A stretch of DNA of 64,000 nucleotides from Sophora flavescens (lineage: Eukaryota; Streptophyta; Magnoliopsida; Fabales; Fabaceae): contig CM061062.1 in NCBI GenBank assembly GCA_030762895.1, positions 101,848,874 through 101,912,873 of the forward strand. The letters are read 5' to 3'. Position 1 is the first letter of the stretch; each line of letters begins with the position of its first letter. Both the position numbers and the translations under genes were made by a program. Below, piece by piece: positions 24,184 to 33,959 of this stretch. Below the pieces are notes generated by a model that worked only from the letters and a program-made list of their open reading frames with translations, searched no databases and had not been told where the DNA came from.

Positions 24184-25162
24184 CTCTGTAACACCCTCCC
24201 TTGGGCATTACTACGTAACACGTGCGGAAATAAAATTAAAAGAAAATTTGCTTGGTGCTTTGGGAAAATAACTTATATAAGTACATAAGTGTCTGAAATT
24301 GGGTGAAAATTTTTTTTTGTCACAACTCCATACCTAAGCCTTAATTGATCGACACACAAACTTACTATCATAGCTTGACAAGCCTATTTAATTTAAAGGA
24401 TATACTTAAATACAAAATAGTAGTTTTACAAAAATTTCGACAGAGTCTCCTCTCGTAATTCGGACATCCCAGGAAAATAACACCGTTAAAATAATTACAT
24501 TTTCACTCCAGAATTCCAGATACACCAAATTCAAACAGGCATCAATACATAAAAATAATAGTTATAGTCATAAGCGTTACAAGACCAAAAGAAATAGCTT
24601 GGATTTTCATTCAAAAGATATGCTCTCCGAGCTATAGATATTCCATTTTAAAATAAAGGCTCTCTGAGCCAAACTCGTACATACTATCAAAATAATCTAA
24701 GTCTCAACCCTAAGCTGGTCGTTCTAAAAGTTATTTCGCAAGTAATACCTCATCAAGCAACTACATCTAGGTCTCTGAATGACTTAGAAAGACTCCTCTG
24801 CACCATCTGTGTTAGAGTACCCAGGGTACAATATCGAACTTAGAAGAATCCTGAAATGTTTGTAAGGGTGAGATACCGACAAATGGATATATCACACAAC
24901 AACCATACACATGATACATGCATCACATAATCATATAAGCATTTTAAATCATGCATATACATAACATAACAGTGTTATAACAAAGGGTCTCAAACCCGAA
25001 CAATCGGTTTTATAAAGAGAATGCATGACACTTCAATATTCAACTCTATTTTGATACCTAATCTCCGGAGATCCCACAACTTTCTGTTTCGTTTCAAGCT
25101 GATCAGGCTCGCACATGGCACATCGTAAAACAAACAAAACAATGCCCAAGAAAATAAATGGT

Positions 25163-25311
25163 GCACATCCCCATTCCCGATAGGATGTTCATGCCAGCAC
25201 CTAACACAATTGTGCACATCCCCATTCCCGTTAGGATGCTCATGCAAAGCAACGACACAATTGTGCACATCCCCATTCCCGTTAGGATGCTCATGCAAAG
25301 CAATGACACTA
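25163..25311. repeat. 51-bp minisatellite in LTR 3
   Basis: Three units as in LTRs 1 and 2. Confidence 0.85.
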
Positions 25312-27661
25312 TTCCATAATTAGAAAATAGCGGCACATATATACAATCTGGACACAAAGTCCTATCAAATTGGACACAAAGTCCTATAAAAGATACATTG
25401 ATCCACTCCGGACCTCAATGATCATCACCACCTGACACGTCTGTCATATACATTGATTCCCTCTGGATTCAATGCCATTTACATGACACAATGGCCATTA
25501 AATGCATGAGAAAAACTTTTATTCTCGTTTGTTTTCTTTGTCGTAATAATATTTCCTCGTCGAAGCACAAAGCTTAACGACCATGCTTAATTCTTTTAAT
25601 TAAGACTTTTCACTTAAAACAAATACAGGACACACAGTCCAAATCTTTTAATCCCAACATAGGACATACAGTCCGAATGCTCAATCACGATGCCCTTAAA
25701 CCGATGCACCAGTTTTAGGCTCGCGGATATGGAACTCACTGTCCACATCAACTTAGGACACACAGTCCAAAAACAAAACTTTACAGGACACTCCGTCCCC
25801 TGACACGGATCCTTGATCTACGTGTCCATACAACACTAGAACCCCGACGTCTCGGTTTCTAGGCTAATTTATCAACTTGTAAAACATTTCGCTCAGTGAA
25901 AATCAAAACCAAAACAAAACCTCGATCACTTATCCAAGTAACCGGAACGTTTCCAAAATTATTTGGGAGAAAATCCATTTCCTTTGCAAAAATCTTTTCT
26001 AAAACATCTAGGAAATTCATTTGTATTTGAAATTCATTGATGGAATAAAGTTAAATATTTTCAAAAGGTCTTTCCTTCATGATAAATATTTTCAAAGGGT
26101 CTTTCCTTCATAAAGCACACCGTTCGAAAAGGTTTTCTCTCGTACAAAACTTTTTATCATAAAAATATAGTTTCCTTCAACTCAAAATCACTTTAAAATT
26201 TTTCTAAAACAAAAGAATCTTATTCTTCTGAAGTAAGCACTTTAAACAATAAACTTTTATAAGTGAACCCAAAACTTTCAAAATTTTATTCAAGGCTTAT
26301 TAAGGCTTTTAATCCTTATCATTATTAGGCACAGATTCAAGTCTGGCTTCTCAAACTTCAATCAACAACAATAACATCACAGTTAATCATATATATATAA
26401 TTCATATATATATATCACAGTTAATCACATATATATAATTCATAACACTTTAAAGCAACAAATATTCAACTCCAAGTAATAACCACAATGGTTCAAAATA
26501 AACAATTTATTCAAGTATTGGCTAAACATCACAATAATTTTCACAACACTCAATTACACACATACACACATGCATATAGTTATTGAATATCCCTAGGTAA
26601 CTCCCCTTACCTTTGAAGACAAGTAAAGGATCCTCGTCCTAAGGCTTACATTAGCTCATATCTACTCCATCAAGCAAGAATAGCCGTGTGCAATCGTCTT
26701 AGAGAGTAAATCCAATAACGCGCAACAACAAAAATCAGGAAATCAATTACATGATCAAACACACATTCTAACTTGATCTAAACACTTAATCTAATTACCA
26801 AACAAGGTTATTTTTAAAGAAAATCATGTTTGAAGCTCACGCTTCCTAATACCCTTTTAGGAAACTTTGTTTTGATTAAAAGATCTTGAAAAAGAACTTT
26901 GGAAATCATCCATTAAGAGTCCTAATTACACTAAATCATAATTAATTTCATAAAAACATACCCAAATTCAAATAAAATCAAATTGGGGGTTTAGGGCTCA
27001 TTATTAAAATTTAGGGAAAACTCAGAATAATGAAATTGGTTTAGGGAAACACAAACTCACAGTCCCAATCTCATAAAACAACTTTAAATTTCAAGATTAA
27101 AATCTGAAATCAAAGGGTTAGGGTTAGGGTTTCAAAAAATCAGATTTGGGGTTTTAAATCTGAGACACAAGAGAGGGTTTTGACTCACCCAAGCTTAGAG
27201 ACAACTTGAAGGTGGTGCTGTGGTGCTCCTTGCGGCGGTGGATGCGATTCCGGCGAGGTGGCAATGGCGGTTCTACAGTGAACAAGAGCAACAGAGTTGA
27301 AAGAAAGCATAAAAGAAAAGAGAGAAGCTAAACCAACAAGTTGGGTTCAAAACCACCATGGAGGGCGGCGGATTGGACTTAGCGCGGCGGAGAGACGAGC
27401 GCGCGAAGGCGGATCAGACGCATGGGTCGCGCGGCGTGGTCGCGACAGTCGCGGCTGTGCTGAGGTGGTGGTCGCGCGACTCCGGGTGGCGGTGCAGGGG
27501 TGGCGCCTATCTGAACAAAAAAAGGAAGATGGTGGAGAAAGATGAAGGAGGGAGGAAGAATAAAAAGAAAGAAGAAAGAAGAAAGAAGGAGAAGAATCAG
27601 AGAAGAAAAGGGAGAAAGAGAGATAGCGTCGAGTGAGTGAGAGAAAAAGTGAGAAACTTAA

Positions 27662-27672
27662 GTTTTTATACT
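27662..27672 (-). promoter_or_regulatory. TATA box of LTR 3
   Basis: Minus strand AGTATAAAAAC. This LTR is the one positioned to transcribe the element. Confidence 0.6.
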
Positions 27673-28147
27673 AATTATTTAGTAATAGGTACCAAATGAG
27701 TGATAAATATTAGGCCTAAAATAAACATGTTTTTACTTTTTAGAATCTAAAAATAAAGATTGATAAGGATATGTTTTCGAAATTCAAGTTAGAGTAAAGA
27801 TTAATAGTTGAACTGATCTACTAAGAAAATACTTAGTCCAAAATTTAATCTCCGATAAATGTCAAACCAACATATTTTTAACTCTAAAATTAAATAGGAT
27901 AAGAATATGAAAATGTTTTTCTCTTAATCATATTATTTAAAATATTTTTCTGTACTGGTATAATAGTGACAATAACGTAAATTATTGTCTATTAAACGTG
28001 CATTCACTGAAATAAGTCAGTGCTAACGCACCTAATAAAATAATTTGAAGAGAGTAATTTAATTACTCAAACTAAACCACCTAACATAATAAACATAATC
28101 ATCCAAATAAAATGATTAATCCTAGGCGTAAAAACTAGGGTGTTACA

Positions 28148-28152
28148 ACCGT
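28148..28152 (+). repeat. TSD ACCGT, right copy
   Basis: Matches 8865-8869. The RTE reading frame continues directly from it. Confidence 0.9.
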
Positions 28153-28569
28153 ATAGCTATTAGACCGGCGATGTTGTATGGGACGGAGTGTTGGGCGGTA
28201 AAAAATCAACACGAGAGTAAAATCAATGTAGCAGAGATGAGAATGTTGCGCTGGATGAGCGGAAAAACTAGACGTGATAGGATTAGGAATGATAGCATTA
28301 GAGAGAGAGTTGGGGTAGCACCTATTGTTGAAAAGATGGTTGAATCTCGACTTAGGTGGTTTGGGCATGTATGGAGGAGACCTTTAGATTCTGTAGTAAG
28401 GAGAGTGGACCAAGTGGAAGTCAATCCAATAGCTAGAGGCAGAGGTAGGCCAAGAAAAACTATAGGAGAAACTATTAAGAAAGATTTGGAGGCCAATGAT
28501 TTAACTATTAACATGATTCATGATAGAACATTATGGCACCTTATGATCCATGTAGCCGACCCCACCTAG
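28153..28569 (+). pseudogene. RTE LINE, C-terminal coding end
   Basis: Continues the frame broken at 8869 with MLYGTECWAVKNQHESKINV, then the basic MRMLRWMSGKTRRDRIRN and RWFGHVWRRP blocks, and ends HVADPT-stop at 28569. These C-terminal motifs are characteristic of plant RTE elements. No stop codon lies inside this piece. Confidence 0.93.
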
Positions 28570-28583
28570 TGGGATAAGGCTTG

Positions 28584-28603
28584 GTTGTTGTTGTTGTTGT
28601 TGT
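28584..28603 (+). repeat. (TTG)n tail of the RTE LINE
   Basis: Six to seven GTT repeats directly before the second copy of AGAAGGTGATTCT. RTE elements end in such short repeats instead of poly(A). Confidence 0.92.
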
Positions 28604-28616
28604 AGAAGGTGATTCT
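28604..28616 (+). repeat. Target-site duplication of the RTE LINE, right copy
   Basis: AGAAGGTGATTCT, identical to 8198-8210. Confidence 0.93.
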
Positions 28617-28781
28617 GTGGGCTTCAATTCCCTTTGGTTCACAGATTCTACTCCTAAGGTTGTTGGAAATGGGAAGGATACTATGTTCTGGGATCCTTAA
28701 TGTCAATGGAGGGTTTTGAGGAGGAGTTTTACTAGGTTGTATAGCTTAGCTTTGAATAAAAATGAGTCTGTGGACAGGTCA
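28617..28781 (+). pseudogene. L1-type LINE, middle segment
   Basis: Reads as NSLWFTDSTPKVVGNGKDTM and continues to ESVDRS, with one stop (DP*C). It is part of the region between RT and the C-terminal zinc domain, and ends in GGTCA, the solo-LTR target duplication. Confidence 0.8.
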
Positions 28782-31746
28782 TGAGACACCCCAGTGTCCC
28801 ACTAAGAAATCCTAATTAACTAAGCCTTAATCCGTTGTATTAACGTTAGTGCGATTATATATACGAAAATAAATTACTTTGCATAAGCGATAAAATTAAA
28901 TTCGTTTAAAACATGCACAGCGGAATAAAACACACATAAGCTATATATACATAATAAGTACGTCTGTCACCCAAGTACGATAAATCCCAACAGCGGGATC
29001 CTAGGCTTACTAACATATACAAACACTGTCAAACTTTAACCGAACCTAATACATAAGCTGATCATAGAAAATAGGAGAAAAGTCCTATAGCTACCCAACC
29101 CGCCTCTCAAAATACATCCAAAATACAAAATAAGCTCACAGAGGCACATAGCCTAACAGACGCATCCGACATATCCACATCATTAGTGATGTGGCCGTCT
29201 AGAACTACCCTCGTCTTCACCATCACAGCGTCTATATAATTGTGGTGGGATCTTCTGTAGATAGCGTTGAAGCTGGTAGTCCTTCCAAGTTGTCTTTCCC
29301 ATCTTGGCATTGTTGTTCATCGACTATACCGATAACATACATAGAAATTAGAGAAAGAAGGGAGATAAACAACTCATACATAGTCATAAAAATGGGGATG
29401 GGGACACATGGAACAACAATTGCATATACATATACACATGCAACAAGTAATAGGTAACCATCTTCCGAATCACACCAACACAGAACATCCTCGAAGTTCA
29501 CTCTCAGTTCAATCCTCTAAGGAGTCTCACTCTTATGCATGCCGGCCGATATCTCTCATCCGGGTCTCAGCCCCGAGATATTCCCTTATCAAGCCTCTTT
29601 GCTTAGGGAATATCAGTTAGTTTGTCTAGGCAACTTTTCCATTCGCCGTGACCCATAAGAGTGCATCTCTCTGTGAGCTCAGCTCCATCAGAGGTATCAA
29701 GGTCACCTCAGATAGTCAACCTTAGACGTGGACACTCAGGGTAAAGTCGAGATAACTAGGCTCTACCGGGGTACAAGACGCATTGGGAGCTAACTAATGC
29801 TCACTGTGAGCCTCCCGAGTCTGGTTTTGCATCCCCAAGGTATCTTCCCAGACCGGCCCCTCCATAATCCATACTCGCACTCGAGTACAACTAACCTCGT
29901 ATGACTCCCAATCATACAGCTCGCCACCTTGGCAAAATGCAATGCAACAAACATCGCCTTAGTTAACACCGGAACCTTCTTACACATTCACACTCTCACA
30001 GTGGATGCCCATACATCCCAGCCTCAAAGCCACAGTCTCAAGGCATTACCACGGTGTTAACTCTCAACTCATCTTACAATATATATTCGTCATAACAATC
30101 AGTCAATCATCAATTCTCATATACCAATAGAATAATCATAAAATCATGTTCAGCATACCAAGTATAGCAAATATCATGTATCATCATGTACAAGTCAAAC
30201 AACACATAAGCATGCAGTTCAGACAACCTCAATCAACATAAAGTCACTAACTTAAAGTATCGGGATTACTGTCAATAAATCTACAGCCACTAAACCCGAG
30301 ACAACATTAAAATATTAATTTATTTTGGTTTAGCCATTGTCGATTATTGGACATTCTAGTAGGGTCTGGGGCACCCAACATACATGCATATATAATTATT
30401 ACGCTTGCCTCCCCGACGATGTCGGTTACTTTCTCCCTACCTTACTGACGTGTGTGCTTTCTCGTAAACACACCAATTGCCTCTATGCTATTTACATGAA
30501 CCTTGTCATGCTTTCCAATAAAAACCTCAGATCTGTTATTGACACCCCCGGTATGTGCATTGGACCAAAAACTATCCCGAGCACACGTACGAGGTCCAAA
30601 AACAGCCAAAAAGACCAAAACAACCACTAAATCAACAACAGGGCTCCAATCAATGAACCAATTTGAATCAAGGCACGAAATTGAGATAGAAACTTACAAG
30701 AATAGTAGTTGTACGTTGCAAGGTCAGATTCGCCTCGATTCTGACGGTCAATTCCCGGTCGACTGATTCGGCATAAAAATACGTAAAGGCCTAAAACGTG
30801 TCGAAAACGATATCGGGACTAAGAATAGGAGTAGAATGAATTTAAATAACTTAAAAAGGACAAATGTCAAAGGCATCAACACTGACTCACCTTGACGAAA
30901 ATGTCATGCAAAGACACAAAGTCGAAGATGTCTAAGCCGTGAACACGAATACGCGATCGGTTTGAAAATCCGACAACCTAAACCACCTTAACTCAAGCTT
31001 ATATATATGGAACAAAAATGGCTGCCTTTGGGAGAGTTTCTCTTCACTTTTCCTCTGGTTATGTGCCCAAAAGAAGGGAAGAAGATCATGATCATGCATG
31101 CATTTGCTTTTATATTACCTAGTTTAGGATTATTTTATTATTATCTTAGTTTTAGTGGAAGACAAGTGTCATTGCATTCTTTACTTAGTTTTAGTGGAAG
31201 ACAACTTTACTTAGATAGTTAGTGGAAGACAAGTCTCATTGCATGCTTTACTTAGTTTTAGTGGAAGACAAATGTCATTGCATGCTTTACTTAGATAGTT
31301 AGTGGAAGACAAGTGTCATTGCATGCTTTACCTAGATAGTGTCATTGCATGCTTTACTTAGATAGTTAGTGGAAGACAAGTGTCATTGCATGCTTTACTT
31401 AGATAGTTAGTGGAAGACAAGTGTCATCACGTGTTGTTCCGTTGGCACAACCGGGTGTTTTCTTCTGTATCTTCCTACTGCTGGAATATTTTCTTAATTA
31501 TTTTAGGCTACTAAAAAAATTATTATGCTCAAACCTAACCTAATTTTAATATTCTAATTCTCAATTAATTAATTAACCGACTAATTAAACGCTCGGTTTA
31601 GCGTTTGTGTGCGTTTCGGACCCGTTTCAACTCCGATTCTCCTCAAACTTGAAACACAAGTTAACTAACACCTAAGGAACATGATTAAGTCTTTAATTAT
31701 CGTTAATCTCTTCCTTAAACCCTAATCAATAAATCGGGGTGTTATA
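28782..31746 (-). mobile_element. Ty3/gypsy solo LTR with TSD GGTCA
   Basis: 2965 bp from TGAGACACCCC to GGGGTGTTATA, flanked by GGTCA at 28777-28781 and 31747-31751. Read on the minus strand it starts TATAACACCCC, i.e. the usual TGTAACACCCC with G changed to A. No internal region, primer site or purine tract is present, so it is a solo LTR left by LTR-LTR recombination. It contains a 40-bp-unit minisatellite (31146-31428). Confidence 0.9.
31146..31428. repeat. Minisatellite inside the solo LTR
   Basis: About seven imperfect units built around TTAGTGGAAGACAAGTGTCA and TTGCATGCTTTACTTAG. Some units lack one half. Confidence 0.88.
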
Positions 31747-31751
31747 GGTCA

Positions 31752-32495
31752 GGTTTTTTGCATGAAAATAGGTGGAATTGGGATTGGCATTGGAGGCGGC
31801 CTATGTTCTCATGGGAAGAGGAGTTGGTAAATCAATTAGAGCTTTTTTTGTCATAAGTAGAACTGAAGGAGGAAGCAACACACAAATGGGTGTGGGGATC
31901 TGAGTCTTCTGGAGTTTATTCAGTAAACACGGCCTATAAAGTTATTGTGTCAACAATACATAACTTTGAGGATGAGTTCTTTAAAAATATATGGGTAAAA
32001 TGGGTTCCTTTGAAGGTTACATGTGTGGAAGTTGGGTCATGATAGGTTACCAACTCTTTATACTCTGAGTCAAAGAGGCATAATTTCAAGTGAAGCTGTT
32101 GCGTGTCCAGGTTGTAAACAACAAGTGGAAACATGATCTCATTTGTTTTTTGATTGTTTATGCTTCTCAAATATTTGGACAGGTTGTTTTAACTGGTTTG
32201 ACATCTCTGCGGTGATGCACAACAATTGCAAAATTCATTTCCAACAATTTTTTTATATGTTGAATGTTAGTGTGAAGAAAAGAAAAGCTTGGCAGGTTGT
32301 TTGGTTTGCAGTGTTGTGGGCTATTTGGTTAGCTAGAAATAATTTTATTTTTAATAACAAACAACCGGTGTTGGAAGATATTTTGGAGGGAGTAAAGTTA
32401 AATTCATGGAGCTTGATTTCAGCCAAAGATGCAGATTTCAAGTACCCCTTGTCTTCTTGGTTTGATTTCCTAAGAGCTTGTATGGGTCTTCAGTA
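31752..32495 (+). pseudogene. L1-type LINE, C-terminal segment with zinc-binding domain
   Basis: Reading resumes with NRWNWDWHWRRPMFSWEEEL, typical of the plant LINE C-terminal region. It passes through several stops and frame changes, then gives CPGCKQQVE and SHLFFDC (a CxxC...HxxxxC zinc-binding pattern of the zf-RVT type). The last open stretch, 32143-32496, ends in RACMGLQ-stop. Clearly inactive. Confidence 0.87.
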
Positions 32496-32826
32496 ACTAT
32501 TACATCCTTTGCTTTTTTAAATTTTGTTGTCCCCTGCTTTTTGTTTTGGTGTTGCAATCCGGTATTCTTTGTTTTTCTTCTTGGTTCGTTTCTGTGCTGG
32601 TTGACTGCTTCGGTTCTTTTGTGATTGGCCATTTGGTGTTGTGCTGTTTTTATTATGTGTAATGTTTTGGGTGCTGTTTTGGCTTGGTGTTTTTTTATTT
32701 TTGTCTTAGCTTTTGGTGGGTTGTTCTTCTTTGTGCATTCCCCTGTGTTTGTACTTATTCTAACTTGCAGCATTTTTTATGCTCTTGTTAGTCTTTTTTT
32801 AATGAAATGTTTAGCTTATAAAAAAA
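32496..32826 (+). other. 3' UTR and A-tail of the L1-type LINE
   Basis: T/G-rich sequence ending AATGAAATGTTTAGCTTAT and an A-run at 32820-32826, the usual end of plant L1-type elements. Confidence 0.8.
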
Positions 32827-32829
32827 TGA

Positions 32830-33058
32830 TACTTTATTCCTTGGTAAGAGAAACATAGTACCATTGATTACACAAATACCATTGTACTCTGACACAAGCT
32901 GCTGCAAAGTTGACTCAACACAAAGAAGGAAAGACAATGCAACTTTCGGGTACAACAAACAAGTGACAGCACCACTTTGAGCATTTTCGATAACCAATAG
33001 CTCTTTTAGCAGAATACATATCAAGTTATCAGACACAACAGTTCTCGACATTAAATGC
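32830..33058 (-). pseudogene. Unidentified coding-like fragment, minus strand
   Basis: The minus-strand frame contains SRTVVSDNLICILLKELLVI, then ENAQSGAVTCLLYPKVALSF and GTMFLLPRNK. Its composition and Leu/Val pattern look like real protein, and the frame is open across the whole interval between the LINE tail and a copia LTR. I do not recognise the family. It may belong to the same disrupted minus-strand gene as the exons at 33702-33959, cut by the copia LTR. It could also be chance. Confidence 0.35.
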
Positions 33059-33084
33059 AATTTCTAAACGGATACATCTTGAAG

Positions 33085-33701
33085 ACCATTGAAGAAACAA
33101 GGGCAAGGACTTGCCCTTCATCTATAAATACCGGAAGACCTCGTGAAGAAGATAACGAAGCTCTCAAAATTCAAAGTGCTGAAACTCTGCCTAAACTTCT
33201 CTTGAAAATATTCTTTGTAATCATGTTTGATCTTAAACCTTCATATCCTCACACATAGTGATCTCTTAGATCAAAAACTTTTCATCTCTTAAGTTAGAGA
33301 GAGCCTGAAGAGGCTTGACTGTAAAAGAATACATGTGTGCCTGGAGAGGTGTTGAATACTTGAGTGATTGTAAGCCTGAAAAGGCAAGTGTAAAAGAATA
33401 CTTGTAAGCTATTGGATCATAGTGGAGAAAACCTTCAAGTGAAAGGGACTGGATGTAGCTTTTGGTTGGAAGAGAGTGAACCATGATAGATCATTGTGTT
33501 GTGAATCTCTTATCCCTTATCTCTTTTAAGTTGTTTTACTAACTGCGGGGAATTGATATTGAGTTTTGTTAACCTTCTTCTAAAAAGGCTTTTCTTGCGT
33601 GTATTTACTTCTTACTTACGTGCAAAAATGTTATCAAAAGAAGTTTGAAAAATCTGTTAAGAAACACAATTCAACCCCCCTTCTTGTGTTTCCCTGTGTC
33701 A
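33085..33701 (+). repeat. Copia (SIRE/Maximus-like) LTR piece
   Basis: Contains TATAAATACC (33122-33131), repeats of GCCTGAAGAGGCTTG, GGGACTGGATGTAGC followed by GTGAACCATGATAG, and near its 3' end CAATTCAACCCCCCTTCTTG. The same series of blocks occurs in the solo LTRs at 40104 and (inverted) 62011. The 5' end and target duplication could not be fixed. Confidence 0.75.
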
Positions 33702-33959
33702 ACTTCACCCTATATTGAACACCTTTCACAAAAGGGAACTCAAACTCTTCCCCTGAAAGTATCCTGACAAAGAACAAAGGTTTAGCTTGTACAAATCATA
33801 AGCAAACACACATGGGCCATGATATGTATAGAGAATCTTACATAAGAGACACTAATTGGGAGAAAATTGGTAATATAAATTGCATATATACCTTTACCTT
33901 AGCATCTTTGTCCTTCCAACAATCTTCATTTCTTTCAAGACACTAATCGGTCTCAACAT
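33702..33959 (-). pseudogene. Two-exon start of an unidentified minus-strand gene, truncated by a copia LTR
   Basis: Exon A (33959-33898) starts with ATG and reads MLRPISVLKEMKIVGRTKML, ending at AAG before a GTAAAG donor. Exon B starts at 33763 after a T-rich TTTGTTCTTTGTCAG acceptor and continues in phase as ILSGEEFEFPFVKGVQYRVK until the copia LTR edge. Matched splice phase and a good acceptor support a real gene. I do not recognise the product. A pyrimidine-rich possible 5' UTR with a CCAG/GTAAAA donor lies at about 34340-34560 on the same strand. Confidence 0.4.

Larger units (their letters stand above)
20491..24186 (-). pseudogene. Internal region 2 with decayed chromovirus pol
   Basis: 3696 bp, nearly identical to internal region 1, with a few single-base indels (e.g. 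one base lost at the TTTGTCTCGCTAG site and one gained at CATCCAAGTATGG). The integrase relics recur at about 22171-22210 and 22385-22402 with the same substitutions and stops. Confidence 0.78.
8870..28147 (-). mobile_element. Ty3/gypsy (chromovirus-derived) LTR-int-LTR-int-LTR array
   Basis: Three LTRs of about 3.96 kb (8870-12828, 16528-20490, 24187-28147) alternate with two internal regions of about 3.7 kb. All ends are TGTAACACC...GGTGTTACA. Purine tracts and tRNA-Met primer sites place the element on the minus strand. One ACCGT duplication surrounds the whole block, so a single insertion was later expanded. Internal regions hold only decayed integrase, so the family depended on another element for mobility. 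LTRs longer than internals, and loss of coding capacity, resemble the LARD class. Confidence 0.93.
24187..28147 (-). repeat. LTR 3 (outer right, functional 5' LTR)
   Basis: 3961 bp. It is the most diverged of the three, with private changes throughout and a cluster in the GC-rich leader (27220-27545). It includes the minisatellite (about 25163-25311), telobox (27115-27132) and TATA box (27662-27672), and ends GGTGTTACA followed by the ACCGT duplication. Confidence 0.92.
8211..28603 (+). mobile_element. RTE-clade LINE, 5'-truncated, split by a gypsy array
   Basis: About 1.1 kb of RTE LINE in two parts (8211-8869 and 28153-28603) with a (TTG)n tail, flanked by a 13-bp target duplication. The (TTG)n 3' tail and the short ORF end are typical of plant RTE elements. 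The 5' truncation is the usual outcome of aborted target-primed reverse transcription. Confidence 0.9.
7231..32826 (+). mobile_element. L1-type LINE, interrupted by an RTE LINE and a gypsy solo LTR
   Basis: Three collinear pieces (7231-8210, 28617-28781, 31752-32826) form one plant L1-type element: reverse transcriptase, a C-terminal zinc-binding region, a 3' UTR and a terminal A-run (32820-32826). The joins are exact: a 13-bp duplication AGAAGGTGATTCT flanks the RTE insert, and GGTCA flanks the solo LTR. The reading frame resumes across each. The 5' end is missing (abuts a gypsy LTR piece at 7230), and a 3' target duplication partner was not found. Confidence 0.88.

Noticed and set aside
8870..28147. 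Assembly duplication as the cause of the 7.66-kb repeat
   Set aside because: The copies differ by many substitutions and small indels with a structured pattern, and the outer target duplication is intact. Not excluded without long reads, but unlikely.
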